From contig NZ_JASAOF010000003.1 of assembly GCF_029952525.1 (NCBI RefSeq), forward strand, positions 434,001 through 498,000: DNA of 64,000 bases, read 5' to 3'. The notes under the pieces were generated by a model, which worked only from the letters and a program-made list of their open reading frames with translations, was not told the DNA's origin and made no database searches. Position 1 is the first letter of the stretch, and each line of letters opens with the position of its first letter. The position numbers were made by a program, and so were the translations under genes. The DNA is from Saccharopolyspora ipomoeae (GTDB lineage Bacteria > Actinomycetota > Actinomycetes > Mycobacteriales > Pseudonocardiaceae). Positions 18,115 to 29,773 of the stretch are shown in pieces.

Positions 18115-19515
18115 GTGTCTTTCGCCCGCAGCCTGCTCCGCGTCAAACCAGCCGAACAGCTCTCCAGCGAGGGCTCGCACAGCGAGTTGAACCGGACCCT
18201 CGGCCTGGTCCCGCTGGTGGCGCTGTCCGTGGGCGCGACGCTGGGAACCGGCATCTTCGTGGTGCTCGCCGAGGCCGCACCGGCGGCCGGTCCGGCCGTC
18301 GTCGTCTCGTTCGTTCTCGCGGGTCTGGCCGCGCTGTGCTCGGCGCTGTCCTACGCCGAGCTCGCGGGCAGCGTCCCCGTCTCCGGGTCCGCCTACTCCT
18401 ACACCTACGCGACCCTCGGCGAGATCGTCGCCTGGATCTGCGGCTGGTGCCTGCTGCTGGAGTACGGGGTGTCGGTCGCCGCCGTCGCGGTCGGCTGGGG
18501 CGGCTACCTCAACGAATTCCTGCAGGGCACCATCGGCGTGACCATCCCGGACGCGCTGGCGGCACCGCCCGGTGAGGGCGGGGTCATCAACGTGCCCGCC
18601 GCGATCGTCGTGCTGCTGGCCACCGCCGTCCTGCTGCGGGGCGTGCGCGAGAGCGCGTGGGCCACGACCATCACCACGGTGCTCAAGATCGCGGTGCTGG
18701 TGTTCTTCGTCGCGGTCGCCCTCACCGCGTTCAACTCCGGCAACCTCACCCCGTTCGCTCCGGCGGGCATCGCGGGCATCTCGGTCGGGGCCTCGGCCGT
18801 GTTCTTCTCCTTCATCGGCTTCGACGCCGCCTCCACCGCAGGTGAGGAGGCCCGCAACCCGAAGCGCGACCTGCCCAGGGCGATCATCCTGTCGCTGATC
18901 ATCGTCACCGCGATCTACGTGCTCGTGGCCTTCGCCGCAGTCGGCGCGGTCGGCGCCGGGACGCTGGGAGAGTCCGACGCATCGCTGGCCACCGCCCTGC
19001 GCATGGTCACCGGCCAGGGCTGGCCCGCCGTCGTGCTCGCCCTCGGAGCGGTCATCGCCATCGCCTCGGTCGTGCTCACCGTCCTGTACGGGCAGACCCG
19101 CATCCTGGTGTCGATGTCGCGCGACGGACTCGTCCCGCCGATGCTCTCGAAGGTCAACCACCGCGCGGTCCCGGCCCGCAACACCCTCCTGGTCGGCGTG
19201 CTCGTCGCGCTGCTGGCTGCGGTCGTGCCGCTCAACCAGCTCGCCGAGGCCACCAGCATCGGCACGCTCGTCGCGTTCGGCCTGGTCAACATCGGTGTGG
19301 TGGTGCTGCGGCGAACCCGCCCGGAACTGCCCCGCAGCTTCCGCACCCCGCTCATGCCGTTCGTGCCGCTGCTCGGCCTGGCCCTGTGCGCCTACCTGAT
19401 CACCGGCCTGGACGCGGTCACCTGGCTCACCTTCGCGATCTGGACGCTGCTCGGCCTGGCCGTCTACTTCGGCTACGGCCGCCGCGCATCACGCCTCCAC
19501 GACGCCGCGGAGTAG
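18115..19515 (+). CDS. APC superfamily amino acid permease (cationic amino acid transporter type)
   Basis: A 466-residue membrane protein with 12 predicted helices. The first helix carries SVGATLGTGIFVVL, the APC substrate-site signature; FSFIGFDAASTAGEEARNPKRDLPRAI is the highly conserved loop of the YfnA/CAT branch. It imports an amino acid, most likely cationic or branched; specificity is open. GTG 18115 has only a distant GGAG. A 16-bp repeat starts with the base right after its stop codon. Confidence 0.88.
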   Translation: MSFARSLLRVKPAEQLSSEGSHSELNRTLGLVPLVALSVGATLGTGIFVVLAEAAPAAGPAVVVSFVLAGLAALCSALSYAELAGSVPVSGSAYSYTYATLGEIVAWICGWCLLLEYGVSVAAVAVGWGGYLNEFLQGTIGVTIPDALAAPPGEGGVINVPAAIVVLLATAVLLRGVRESAWATTITTVLKIAVLVFFVAVALTAFNSGNLTPFAPAGIAGISVGASAVFFSFIGFDAASTAGEEARNPKRDLPRAIILSLIIVTAIYVLVAFAAVGAVGAGTLGESDASLATALRMVTGQGWPAVVLALGAVIAIASVVLTVLYGQTRILVSMSRDGLVPPMLSKVNHRAVPARNTLLVGVLVALLAAVVPLNQLAEATSIGTLVAFGLVNIGVVVLRRTRPELPRSFRTPLMPFVPLLGLALCAYLITGLDAVTWLTFAIWTLLGLAVYFGYGRRASRLHDAAE

Positions 19516-19582
19516 GGGAACCTTCCTGTCACCACAGCCCCGACCAGCGGATTCGCCGGGCCGGGTTGGCAGGAAGGTTCCC
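19516..19582. repeat. Inverted pair of the 16-bp element
   Basis: Forward copy 19516-19531 (exact consensus) begins immediately after the permease stop; the inverted copy 19567-19582 (TGGCAGGAAGGTTCCC) ends 40 bases before the Nudix start. The arms pair over 16 bases with a single T-G/C change. The loop is 35 bases. The structure lies between two genes on the same strand. Confidence 0.8.
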
Positions 19583-19622
19583 ATGCGCACGTCACCGCCC
19601 CGTCGACGGCACGATGGAGCGC

Positions 19623-20159
19623 ATGGAGCAGACCAGCAGCCGCGAGGTGTACGCGAATCCGTGGATGACCGTGCGGGAGGACGGCGTCCGCCGCGACGAC
19701 GGGTCCGACGGGATCTACGGGGTCATCGACAAGCCGGACTACGCGCTGGTGATCCCGCTCGACGGGGATCGCGTGCACCTCGTCGAGCAGTTCCGCTACC
19801 CGCTGGGCCTGCGCCGCTGGGAGTTCCCGCAGGGCACCGCGCCGGACCGGGCCGATGTCGAGGCCGGTGAGCTCGCGGCGCGCGAACTGCGGGAGGAGAC
19901 CGGGCTGCGCGCGGCCACCATGCGCGAGCTGGGGCTGCTCGACGTCGCCCCCGGCATGTCCAGCCAGCGCGGGCGCGTGTTCGTCGCGACAGACCTGACT
20001 GAAGGAGCGCACGAACGCGAGCACGAGGAGCAGGACATGCGCACCGCGTGGTTCAGCCGCGCCGAGTTCGAGAAGATGATCGCCGCAGGTGAGGTCACCG
20101 ACGCCCAGTCCGTCGCCGCCTACGCACTGCTCCTGCTGCACGAGCGCCGCGACGGCTGA
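19623..20159 (+). CDS. Nudix hydrolase, ADP-ribose pyrophosphatase-like
   Basis: About 178 residues. The Nudix helix is AARELREETGL after EFPQGTAPDR, and LVEQFRYPLGLRRWEFPQG is typical of ADP-ribose/ADP-sugar pyrophosphatases, which hydrolyse nucleoside diphosphate sugars with Mg. The start may be ATG 19623 or ATG 19614; neither has a good ribosome site. It stands alone. Confidence 0.88.
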   Translation: MEQTSSREVYANPWMTVREDGVRRDDGSDGIYGVIDKPDYALVIPLDGDRVHLVEQFRYPLGLRRWEFPQGTAPDRADVEAGELAARELREETGLRAATMRELGLLDVAPGMSSQRGRVFVATDLTEGAHEREHEEQDMRTAWFSRAEFEKMIAAGEVTDAQSVAAYALLLLHERRDG

Positions 20160-20204
20160 GGTCCCGGCAGCCCGACCAGCGGGGCCGGACCTGAAGGGGT
20201 CGGT

Positions 20205-20528
20205 TCAGAGGCCGACGCCGCCGAGCGCGTCCAGGTCGATCTGCTCCGGCGGCTCGGCCAGCATCCCCAGCACCGCGTTGAGGTCGATGTCGCGGTGAGT
20301 GGCCACGGTGGTGGCCAGGGCCGCGTCGGCGCTGGCAAAATCCGTCCACGCCTCCACGACGCGCACCGTGTCGGGAGCTTCCGCGTCACGGCTGACCAGG
20401 TAGAGCTCGCAGCCGAACGAACCGCGCAGGCCTTCGGCCACCTGCATCATGATCGAAGCCAACTCCGCGCCCCTGCCGGGCGTCGCGGTGAAGGTCATGA
20501 TTCGGCCGACCCGCGCGGTGGTGCTCAT
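20205..20528 (-). CDS. Antibiotic biosynthesis monooxygenase (ABM) domain protein
   Basis: A 107-residue dimeric alpha+beta barrel protein: GRIMTFTATPGRGAELASIM, GCELYLVSRDAEAPDTVRVVEAWTD and a final DLDALGGVGL tail. Relatives include YgiN-type quinol monooxygenases and heme-degrading enzymes; the catalytic class cannot be assigned. AAAGGGA precedes the ATG at 20528. It is convergent with the Nudix gene. Confidence 0.8.
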   Translation of the reverse strand: MSTTARVGRIMTFTATPGRGAELASIMMQVAEGLRGSFGCELYLVSRDAEAPDTVRVVEAWTDFASADAALATTVATHRDIDLNAVLGMLAEPPEQIDLDALGGVGL

Positions 20529-20671
20529 CGGTTCCCTTTCCGGATTCTCACCAGGACCACGAGGACTCTAGCCACGTGACCGGAGCCGATGATCACGATC
20601 CCCGGCACGACCGTGCACTGCGGCCGGCACCCCCGGTCCGAAACGGGGCACCGGCCGCAGGACAGGCGAAA

Positions 20672-21934
20672 TCAGTCGGCGACGCGCTCGATGTCGGCGC
20701 CCAGCGCGCGCAGGTTCTCCACGAAGTTCGGATACCCGCGGTCGATGTGGAAGACATCCCACACCTCGGTGTCGCCGTCGGCGCACAAACCGGCCAGCAC
20801 CAGGCCCACGCCCGCGCGGATGTCCGTGGCCCACACCGGCGCGCTGGACAACCGATCCAGTCCGCGCACCACGGCGTGGTGGCCATCGGTGCGCGCGTCG
20901 GCACCCATCCGCACCAGTTCCTCGATGAACCGGAACCGGGACTCGAACAGGTTCTCGGTGATCATCGACGTGCCGTCGGCCACTGCCGACAGGGCCAGCG
21001 CCATCGGCTGCAGGTCCGTCGGGAAACCCGGGTAGGGCAGCGTCACGTAGTCCACGGCCTTCGGACGTTCCGGCATGACCACCCGGAAGCTCTCCTCGTC
21101 GGTGATCACCTCCGCGCCCGCGCTGCGCAGCTTCTCCAGCATCAGGTTGGTGTGCCGGGGGTCGACGCCGTTGACCGTGATGTCACCGCGCGTCGCCGCC
21201 GCGGCGAACGCCCAGGTCGCACCGACGATCCGGTCGCCGATCACGCGGTGCTCCACCGCGCGCAGCGAGGACACGCCGTGCACCGTCAGCGTGGAGGTGC
21301 CCGCGCCCTCGATCTTGGCGCCCATCTGCTGCAGCATCACGCACAGGTCGACGATCTCCGGCTCACGAGCCGCGTTGTCGATCACCGTGGTGCCTTCCGC
21401 CAGCACCGAGGCCATCAGGATGTTCTCGGTGGCACCCACGCTCGGGAAGTCCAGCCAGATCTGCGCGCCCTGCAGGTTCTCGGCCTCGGCGACCACGGCG
21501 CCGTGCTCGATGTGGCTGGTCGCACCCAGCTTGCGCAGCCCGTTCTGGTGCATGTCCAGCGGCCGCGAGCCGATCGCGTCGCCACCGGGCAGCGTGACGA
21601 CCGCCCGGCGGCAGCGCGCCACCAGCGGCCCCAGCACGCACACCGAGGCGCGCAGTTTGCCCATCGACGGCGAGACGGCCTCGTGGCTGATCGAGGCGGG
21701 CGTGGTGATGCGCACCGTGCCGCCGTCGATGGTCACCTCGCAGCCGAGGCTGCGCAGCACGTCGGCCATCAGCGGAACGTCCAGGATCTCGGGACAGTTC
21801 ACGATCGTCGTCGTGCCCTCGGCCAGCAGCGCCGCCGCCATCAGCTTCAGCACGCTGTTCTTCGCCCCGACCACGTCCACCGCGCCGACGAGGCGGGCTC
21901 CGCCGCGTACCCGGAAGTGCTCACTCACGAGCAT
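20672..21934 (-). CDS. murA: UDP-N-acetylglucosamine 1-carboxyvinyltransferase MurA, fosfomycin-insensitive type
   Basis: A 420-residue enzyme that transfers enolpyruvate from PEP to UDP-GlcNAc, the first committed step of peptidoglycan synthesis. [19 protein letters not shown] binds the substrate. The active-site loop reads [15 protein letters not shown], with Asp119 where fosfomycin-sensitive enzymes have Cys; mycobacterial MurA has the same change and is naturally resistant. [13 protein letters not shown] near the C-terminus is intact. ATG 21934 matches the conserved start, although no strong ribosome site is visible. It is divergent from the adenosyltransferase gene, as in M. tuberculosis. 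Confidence 0.95.
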   Translation of the reverse strand: MLVSEHFRVRGGARLVGAVDVVGAKNSVLKLMAAALLAEGTTTIVNCPEILDVPLMADVLRSLGCEVTIDGGTVRITTPASISHEAVSPSMGKLRASVCVLGPLVARCRRAVVTLPGGDAIGSRPLDMHQNGLRKLGATSHIEHGAVVAEAENLQGAQIWLDFPSVGATENILMASVLAEGTTVIDNAAREPEIVDLCVMLQQMGAKIEGAGTSTLTVHGVSSLRAVEHRVIGDRIVGATWAFAAAATRGDITVNGVDPRHTNLMLEKLRSAGAEVITDEESFRVVMPERPKAVDYVTLPYPGFPTDLQPMALALSAVADGTSMITENLFESRFRFIEELVRMGADARTDGHHAVVRGLDRLSSAPVWATDIRAGVGLVLAGLCADGDTEVWDVFHIDRGYPNFVENLRALGADIERVAD

Positions 21935-21986
21935 CGAGGTTACGGCCCCGGCGTGGCGCGCATCGGAGCGGGTCACGAGCGAGTGA

Positions 21987-22063
21987 GGGAACCTTCCGCC
22001 CACCGGATGGGAGGAAGAGAACCTCCCACCCGCACCCGCGTGATGATGGGAACCTTCCTGCCA
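21987..22063 (+). repeat. Two direct copies of the 16-bp element in a divergent promoter region
   Basis: Copies at 21987-22002 (GGGAACCTTCCGCCCA) and 22048-22063 (GGGAACCTTCCTGCCA). Between them a separate hairpin (TGGGAGG/CCTCCCA, 22008-22028) is present. The region is the 166-base space between the divergent murA and adenosyltransferase genes, so these copies lie in or near promoters. Confidence 0.75.
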
Positions 22064-22100
22064 CTCTCCACCCGGCCCCGGCGCGCCTAGGGTGTGGGGC

Positions 22101-22673
22101 ATGGCAGTCCACCTGACGAAGATCTACACGCGGGCCGGGGATGCGGGCACCACGCGGTTGTCGGACAACTCGAAGGTTCACAAGACCGATCCGCGCCTGG
22201 TCGCCTACGCCGACGTGGACGAGGCGAACTCGGTGCTGGGAGTGGCGCTGGCGACCGCTGAGCTCGCCGACGACGTCGTGACCGTGCTGCGGGCCGTGCA
22301 GAACGACCTGTTCGACGTGGGCGCGGACCTGTCCACTCCCGTGGTGGAGGCTCCCGAGTACCCGCCGTTGCGCGTCACCCAGTCCTACGTCGACCGGCTC
22401 GAGGGCTGGTGCGACGAGTTCAACGAGCGGCTCGGCAAGCTCGACTCGTTCATCCTGCCCGGCGGCACCCCCGGTGCTGCCCTGCTGCACCAGGCACGCT
22501 GCGTGGCGCGTCGCGCAGAGCGCTCCGCCTGGGCCTTGCAGGACGCCGACGCCGAGCGCACCTCACCCCTGCCCGCGAAGTACCTCAACCGGCTCTCGGA
22601 CCTGCTGTTCATCCTGGCCAGGGTCGCGAACCCGGACGGCGACGTGCTGTGGAGGCCGGGCGGCAACGCCTAG
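22101..22673 (+). CDS. Cob(I)yrinic acid a,c-diamide (PduO-type) adenosyltransferase
   Basis: A 190-residue trimeric adenosyltransferase that makes adenosylcobalamin from ATP and cob(I)alamin. The ATP-binding N-terminus [17 protein letters not shown], the [20 protein letters not shown] helix and the [26 protein letters not shown] motifs are complete. The coenzyme is needed by methylmalonyl-CoA mutase, the partner of the epimerase in this window. ATG 22101 is preferred to an in-frame ATG nine bases upstream. Its TAG overlaps the stop of the convergent GNAT gene in a shared CTAG. Confidence 0.93.
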   Translation: MAVHLTKIYTRAGDAGTTRLSDNSKVHKTDPRLVAYADVDEANSVLGVALATAELADDVVTVLRAVQNDLFDVGADLSTPVVEAPEYPPLRVTQSYVDRLEGWCDEFNERLGKLDSFILPGGTPGAALLHQARCVARRAERSAWALQDADAERTSPLPAKYLNRLSDLLFILARVANPDGDVLWRPGGNA

Positions 22674-23140
22674 AGGTCCTTGGCGAAGCAGCGGCTCCGC
22701 GGATCGTCGCGGTAGACGCCGAAGTTGTCGATCTGCTCGTACCCGGACGACGTGTAGAGCGCGACGGCCTCGGGCTGCTCGGTGCCGGTCTCCAGCACCA
22801 CGCGCTTGCGCCCGGCCAGCGCGGCGGTGGACTCCAGTTCGGCGAGCATCCGCCTGGACCATCCGTTGCCGCGCTGATCAGGGGCGATGTACATCCGCTT
22901 GAGCTCGGCATCGCCGTCGCGGAAGTCCTCCTCGCCGGACTCGTGCGCCCGCCAACCACCGGACGCGACCGGCTCGTCGCCGAGGTAACCGAGCAGGAAC
23001 AGACCCTGAGGCGGGGAGAACTCGGCCGGGTCCACGGGAGTGATGTCGGCTTCGCCGTAGCGCACGACGTACTCCTGCTGCAGATCCTCGATCAACCGCT
23101 GTGAATGGGGGTGGTCGTAGTCGACGATCTCGATGCGCAC
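22670..23140 (-). CDS. GNAT acetyltransferase
   Basis: A 156-residue N-acetyltransferase: LKRMYIAPDQRGNGWSRRML is the acetyl-CoA pyrophosphate loop, and ALYTSSGYEQIDNFG the C-terminal motif. GTG 23140 opens the conserved fold. It is the second of two tandem GNAT genes, 30 bases after the first; the two share the FSPPQGLFLL / FTPPKGVFLL and NDNP/YRDDP patterns, suggesting duplication. The substrate is unknown. Confidence 0.85.
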   Translation of the reverse strand: MRIEIVDYDHPHSQRLIEDLQQEYVVRYGEADITPVDPAEFSPPQGLFLLGYLGDEPVASGGWRAHESGEEDFRDGDAELKRMYIAPDQRGNGWSRRMLAELESTAALAGRKRVVLETGTEQPEAVALYTSSGYEQIDNFGVYRDDPRSRCFAKDL

Positions 23141-23169
23141 ACCCGCAGCGTAATCGGCTCCGGACCAGG

Positions 23170-23646
23170 TCAGCCAAGGCTCTTCTCGAACCAGTGCGCG
23201 GCGTACGGGTTGTCGTTGTAGGCGGGGATCTCGACGTACCCGGCCTTCGCGTACATCGCCCGCGCCTCCCCCAGCTCGGCCGCCGTGTCCAGCCGCACCC
23301 GGGAGAAACCCAACCGCCGCGCCTGCTCCTCCAGCGCGCTCAGCAGCGCGCGGCCGGCGCCCCTGCCGCGCAGCTCCGGCGAAACCCACATCCGCTTGAT
23401 CTCCGCAATGCCCGCGGACTCGGTCCGCACCCCACCGCAGCCCAGCACCGCCCCGTCCCGGCGCAGCAGCAGGAACACGCCCTTCGGCGGCGTGAAAGCG
23501 TCCTCAACGGGCCGCGCACCCCTATCCGGATCGAACCCATCCGGAAAGCGCGCCACGAGCTCAGCGACGTACTGGGCCAACGCCCACCGGGCGTCGGCGC
23601 TGTCGGACGGTTCCGGGGCGATCGCGAAGTCCTCAGCCACGCCCAC
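23170..23646 (-). CDS. GNAT acetyltransferase
   Basis: A 158-residue paralogue of the next gene. It has IKRMWVSPELRGRGAGRALL as the acetyl-CoA loop, AMYAKAGYVEIPAYNDNPYAAHWFEK at the end, and a longer helical N-terminus (ARWALAQYVAELVARFP). Probably transcribed together with its paralogue. The substrate is unknown. Confidence 0.86.
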   Translation of the reverse strand: MGVAEDFAIAPEPSDSADARWALAQYVAELVARFPDGFDPDRGARPVEDAFTPPKGVFLLLRRDGAVLGCGGVRTESAGIAEIKRMWVSPELRGRGAGRALLSALEEQARRLGFSRVRLDTAAELGEARAMYAKAGYVEIPAYNDNPYAAHWFEKSLG

Positions 23647-23690
23647 CAGTTTCGGCGAAACCTGCCGCAGGACGGCGCGCGGGTCGCTGC

Positions 23691-23782
23691 GAGCGTGGGA
23701 ACTTTCCTGTCACCACCGGCGCGATCAGGGCAACGTACCCGCCCCTCATCCGGGCTGGAGTGACACGAAGGTTCCCACGCTC
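23691..23782. repeat. Inverted pair of the 16-bp element with extended 23-bp arms
   Basis: Copies at 23697-23712 (GGGAACTTTCCTGTCA) and, inverted, 23761-23776 (reverse complement of GGGAACCTTCGTGTCA). Complementarity extends outward (GAGCGT / ACGCTC) to give 23-base arms with one mismatch and one G-T pair around a 46-base loop. It lies upstream of the GNAT pair and downstream of the DUF2550 terminator. Confidence 0.8.
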
Positions 23783-23801
23783 CCACCCCCGGACGCGAAA
23801 A

Positions 23802-23826
23802 AGCGGGGCCCGTGGTGGGCCCCGCT
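23802..23826 (-). terminator. Intrinsic terminator of the ATP synthase/DUF2550 unit
   Basis: AGCGGGGCCC and GGGCCCCGCT form a perfect 10-bp stem with a five-base loop. On the minus strand it is followed by five T residues (complement of 23798-23802), an unusually canonical intrinsic terminator for this GC content, placed 18 bases after the DUF2550 stop. Confidence 0.85.
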
Positions 23827-23843
23827 GTTGTTCGTCGGGCGTG

Positions 23844-24278
23844 CTACGACGCCCACGGCACCGATCGTCCCGGTGGCGCCGATTCGAGCCAGGAGAGGAA
23901 ACCGGTCAGCGCGTCGCTGTTCATTGCCAGCTCCAGGTCCGGTCCCGTGAGGTCCAGGACGGTGGAGCCGCTCGGCATCGCGTACGCCTCGGCGACCGAG
24001 GGTTCGCGGCGCTGGGCGATGTCCACGGTTCGCCGGTTGATCACCCAGTTCGGGCCGGAGCGAAGGCTCAGGATGCGGTACCAGGCGAACTCCTCGCCCC
24101 GGTAGTGCGCCACACCCAGCTGCCAGCCGCGTCCCTTGCCATCGGTGGCGCGCAGCGCCACGTCGATGCCTCCGACCCGCAGTTCGCGCACTCGTCGCCA
24201 CGCGAGCAGGCCCACCACCGCAGCAGCGAGCACCAGCAGCGTCAACGCTGCGACGAGCACCACGACCGGCGACCCCAT
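23844..24278 (-). CDS. DUF2550 membrane-anchored protein
   Basis: A 144-residue protein with one N-terminal membrane helix (residues 4-27) and a soluble domain containing WQLGVAHYRGEEFAWYRI and NWVINRRTVDI. The family is confined to actinobacteria and lies next to atpC, as here and in M. tuberculosis (Rv1312); its role is unknown. It follows atpC by 10 bases and ends at the strong terminator. Confidence 0.85.
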   Translation of the reverse strand: MGSPVVVLVAALTLLVLAAAVVGLLAWRRVRELRVGGIDVALRATDGKGRGWQLGVAHYRGEEFAWYRILSLRSGPNWVINRRTVDIAQRREPSVAEAYAMPSGSTVLDLTGPDLELAMNSDALTGFLSWLESAPPGRSVPWAS

Positions 24279-24288
24279 GCTGGCCCGA

Positions 24289-24654
24289 TCAGTCCGCTTG
24301 GCCCGCTGCTCGCAATCGGGCGGACGCCTGCGTTCTGGCCAGCTCGTCGTCGCTCTTGGCGTCCTGACGGGCCTGGGCCACGTCGATCTCCTGGGCCAGC
24401 TCAGCGGACTCGGCGAGCACGCTCACGCCGGCACCGGTCACCGAGAGGAAGCCACCGTGCACCGCAGCGGTCACGGTCTCCTTGTCGGTGGTGGTGATGC
24501 GCACGACGCCACCCTCCACCAGCTGCCCGAGCAGCGGCTCGTGACCCGGCAGGATGCCGATCTCTCCCTCGGTGGTCTGCGCGACCACCGTGGTCGCCTC
24601 CCCGGACCACAGCAGGCGCTCGACGGCGACCAGTTGGACGGACATGTTGGCCAC
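24289..24654 (-). CDS. atpC: ATP synthase epsilon subunit
   Basis: A 121-residue F1 central-stalk subunit: an N-terminal beta-barrel ([34 protein letters not shown]) and a shortened C-terminal helical part ending [22 protein letters not shown]. Epsilon links gamma to the c-ring and can inhibit ATP hydrolysis. It is separated from atpD by 167 bases holding two hairpins, unlike the tight spacing elsewhere in the operon. Confidence 0.95.
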   Translation of the reverse strand: MANMSVQLVAVERLLWSGEATTVVAQTTEGEIGILPGHEPLLGQLVEGGVVRITTTDKETVTAAVHGGFLSVTGAGVSVLAESAELAQEIDVAQARQDAKSDDELARTQASARLRAAGQAD

Positions 24655-24745
24655 GCGCGTCTCCTTTGTCGGGTGTGTGCCCGCAGTCTAGCCAACGCCA
24701 CCGGGGCGATCGTGACTGCCGGGCTGGAAGTGCCTAGTGGCAAAG

Positions 24746-24816
24746 GGGGTCGGGACCGCTCCGGGTCCCGACCCCGCTCGCCGGTCTCACCACGCCCCGC
24801 CGCGCTCGGCGGGGCG
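24746..24816 (-). promoter_or_regulatory. Two tandem hairpins between atpD and atpC
   Basis: First in transcription order, CGCCCCGCCG/CGGCGGGGCG with a four-base loop (24793-24816), six bases after the atpD stop. Then GGGGTCGGGACC/GGTCCCGACCCC with a six-base loop (24746-24775). Neither has a T-tract. They could be RNA stabilisers or partial terminators that lower epsilon relative to beta, which are needed at 1:3. Confidence 0.6.
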
Positions 24817-24821
24817 GGCGA

Positions 24822-27174
<2,353 letters not shown>

Positions 27175-27185
27175 GGCTTATCTGG

Positions 27186-28829
27186 TCACTCCTTCGGGGC
27201 GGGCTTGGCGACCTTCACGGTCTCCTGCCCGACCTCGTCGGCGGCCAGAGCCTCGGCGTCCGGGCCGCTCGGGGCGGCCGAACCGGCGGAACCGGTGAAG
27301 CTCTTCTTGAACTCCTCCACCGCGTCGACGATGACCTTCTCGCCGTCGGCCGACAGCTTGCCGGTCTCGACGATCTCCTTGAGCGTGGTCTCGTGCGAGC
27401 GACGCATGTGAGCGCGGAACTCGGCCTCGAAGCGGCGCACGTCGCCGACCGCCACGGAGTCGAGGTGACCCTTGGTGGCGATGAACAGCGTCAGGACCTC
27501 TTCCTCGACCGGGAGCGGCTCGCCCTGGCCCTGCTTGAGGACCTCCATCAGGCGGGCACCGCGGTCCAGCTGGGCCTTGGAAGCGGCGTCCAGATCGGAG
27601 GCGAAGGCCGAGAAGGCCTCCAGCTCGCGGTACTGGGCCAGGTCCAGACGCAGCGAACCGGTGACGCCCTTCATCGCCTTGATCTGCGCGGAACCACCGA
27701 CACGCGACACCGAGATACCGACGTCGATGGCGGGGCGCTGACCGGCGTTGAACATGTCCGACTGCAGGAAGCACTGGCCGTCGGTGATCGAGATGACGTT
27801 GGTCGGGATGTAGGCCGACACGTCGTTGGCCTTGGTCTCGATGATCGGCAGACCGGTCATCGAACCCGCGCCCAGCTCGTCCGACAGCTTCGCGCAGCGC
27901 TCCAGCAGACGCGAGTGCAGGTAGAAGACGTCACCCGGGTAGGCCTCGCGGCCCGGCGGACGACGCAGCAGCAGCGAGATCGCTCGGTACGCCTCGGCCT
28001 GCTTGGTGAGGTCGTCGAAGATGATCAGGACGTGCTTGCCCTGGTACATCCAGTGCTGGCCGATGGCCGAACCGGTGTACGGGGCCAGCCACTTCAGACC
28101 CGGGGAGTCCGAGGCGGGGGCGGCGACGATGGTGGTGTAGTCCATCGCGCCGGCTTCCTCGAGGGACCGCTTCACACCGGCGATCGTGGAGCCCTTCTGG
28201 CCGATCGCGACGTAGATGCAGCGGACCTGCTTGGCCGGGTCGCCCGACTCCCAGTTCTGCTTCTGGTTGATGATCGTGTCGACGGCGACCGTGGTCTTGC
28301 CCGTCTTGCGGTCACCGATGATCAGCTGACGCTGACCCCGACCGACCGGGGTCATCGAGTCGATGGCCTTGATGCCGGTCTGCATCGGCTCGCCGACGCC
28401 CTGCCGCTGCACGACCGTGGCGGCCTGCAGCTCCAGCGGGCGGTGCTCCTCGGCGACGATGTCGCCGAGACCGTCGATGGCCTCGCCCAGGGGGTTCACG
28501 ACGCGGCCGAGGAAGTTGTCGCCGACCGGGGTCGACAGGACCTGGCCGGTCCGCTTGACCTCCTGGCCCTCCTCGATCTTGTCGGACTCACCCAGGATGA
28601 CCGCGCCGATCTCCTGAGCCTCCAGGTTCATCGCGACACCGTAGATGCCGCCGGGGAACTCCAGCAGCTCCTCGGTCATGACCGAAGGCAGGCCCTCGAC
28701 ATGGGCGATGCCGTCACCGGTCTCGGTGACGACCCCGACCTCCTCGCGGCTGACCTCCGGGGAGTAGCTGGAGACGTAATTCTCGATCGCACTGCGGATC
28801 TCGTCCGACGAGATCGTCAGCTCCGCCAT
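27186..28829 (-). CDS. atpA: ATP synthase alpha subunit
   Basis: A 547-residue non-catalytic F1 nucleotide-binding subunit with Walker [14 protein letters not shown] and the [16 protein letters not shown] region. The last roughly 35 residues, after [10 protein letters not shown], are a Pro/Ala/Glu-rich extension not found in most bacteria but known in mycobacteria, where it suppresses hydrolysis. Eleven bases separate it from atpG. Confidence 0.97.
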   Translation of the reverse strand: MAELTISSDEIRSAIENYVSSYSPEVSREEVGVVTETGDGIAHVEGLPSVMTEELLEFPGGIYGVAMNLEAQEIGAVILGESDKIEEGQEVKRTGQVLSTPVGDNFLGRVVNPLGEAIDGLGDIVAEEHRPLELQAATVVQRQGVGEPMQTGIKAIDSMTPVGRGQRQLIIGDRKTGKTTVAVDTIINQKQNWESGDPAKQVRCIYVAIGQKGSTIAGVKRSLEEAGAMDYTTIVAAPASDSPGLKWLAPYTGSAIGQHWMYQGKHVLIIFDDLTKQAEAYRAISLLLRRPPGREAYPGDVFYLHSRLLERCAKLSDELGAGSMTGLPIIETKANDVSAYIPTNVISITDGQCFLQSDMFNAGQRPAIDVGISVSRVGGSAQIKAMKGVTGSLRLDLAQYRELEAFSAFASDLDAASKAQLDRGARLMEVLKQGQGEPLPVEEEVLTLFIATKGHLDSVAVGDVRRFEAEFRAHMRRSHETTLKEIVETGKLSADGEKVIVDAVEEFKKSFTGSAGSAAPSGPDAEALAADEVGQETVKVAKPAPKE

Positions 28830-28920
28830 GTCTCGTTCCTGCCCTCGGTTAGTTCTTGGAAGGGAGTTGGTGTTGCGCGCCGCGCGCCCGGCTCGGTCAA
28901 GCCGGGGCGCGGCGTCGGCA

Positions 28921-29751
28921 TCAGTCGGCCAGGTCGCGCCGCAGCGTCTGCAGGCGTCCCGTCACGCTGCCGTCGATGACCTCGTCACCGACCTTGATCA
29001 GCAGCCCGCCCTCGACACCGGGATCGATCTCCAGGTGCAGAGCGATCGGACGGGCGTAGATCCGCTGCAGGGTGCGCGACAACCGGTCCTGCTGTTCCGC
29101 GCTGAGCGGGAAAGCGGATCGGATGTGCGCCACCGAGCGTTCCCGGCGCTTCGCCGACAGCTCGGCCAGCTCTTCCAGCCCCTCGCTGACCCGCCGACCG
29201 CGCGGCCGGGCCACGAGCTGCCGGACCAGTTCGAGGGTGACCGGTTCGACCTTGCCCTCGATGAGCCGATCCAGCACGGCGGTCTTGGCCGCCGGGTCCC
29301 CGGAGGGATCCGACAGCAAGCGCTCCAGATCCACCTCGGAGCCGATGATCCGGCCCAGGCGGAACAGCTCGTCCTCGACGGCGTCGAGGCGACCTGCCCG
29401 CTCGGCCTGCACCAGCAGCGCGGTGCGGGCCAGCTGCTCCAGACCGCCGACGAGGTCGTTCGGGCTGGACCAGCGGGCGCGGACGGCTTCGACGATCACC
29501 GGAAGCGCCCGGGCGCCGACCTTGGTCTCCAGCAACCCGCGGGCCAGGTTCTCCCTGGACTGCGCGTCGGTGGAGGCATCGGCGAGCGCCCGCCGCAGCG
29601 TGGACTCACGGCCCAGCAGAGCGGCCACGCCGAACAGCTCGTCGGCGAGCCCGGTGATCTCCGCAGCCTGAGCCCCGTCAGTGGCCTGCAGCAACTGCAG
29701 CTGGCTGGCTGCCATCGCCTCACGGCTCGCGGCGTTCACGAGGGTGCTCAA
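28921..29751 (-). CDS. atpH: ATP synthase delta subunit
   Basis: A 276-residue stator subunit, longer than the roughly 180 residues of proteobacteria but normal for actinobacteria. The C-terminal [32 protein letters not shown] block is diagnostic. It starts with TTG 29751 after AAAGG. In mycobacteria delta is fused to a second b subunit; here it is separate. A 91-base gap with an inverted GC-rich segment separates it from atpA. Confidence 0.93.
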   Translation of the reverse strand: MSTLVNAASREAMAASQLQLLQATDGAQAAEITGLADELFGVAALLGRESTLRRALADASTDAQSRENLARGLLETKVGARALPVIVEAVRARWSSPNDLVGGLEQLARTALLVQAERAGRLDAVEDELFRLGRIIGSEVDLERLLSDPSGDPAAKTAVLDRLIEGKVEPVTLELVRQLVARPRGRRVSEGLEELAELSAKRRERSVAHIRSAFPLSAEQQDRLSRTLQRIYARPIALHLEIDPGVEGGLLIKVGDEVIDGSVTGRLQTLRRDLAD

Positions 29752-29773
29752 CTCTCAGCGCCTTTCACTAGAT

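Noticed and set aside
21935..22100. Cobalamin riboswitch upstream of the adenosyltransferase
   Set aside because: No B12-box-like sequence in the 166-base gap; it holds repeat copies and a short hairpin only.
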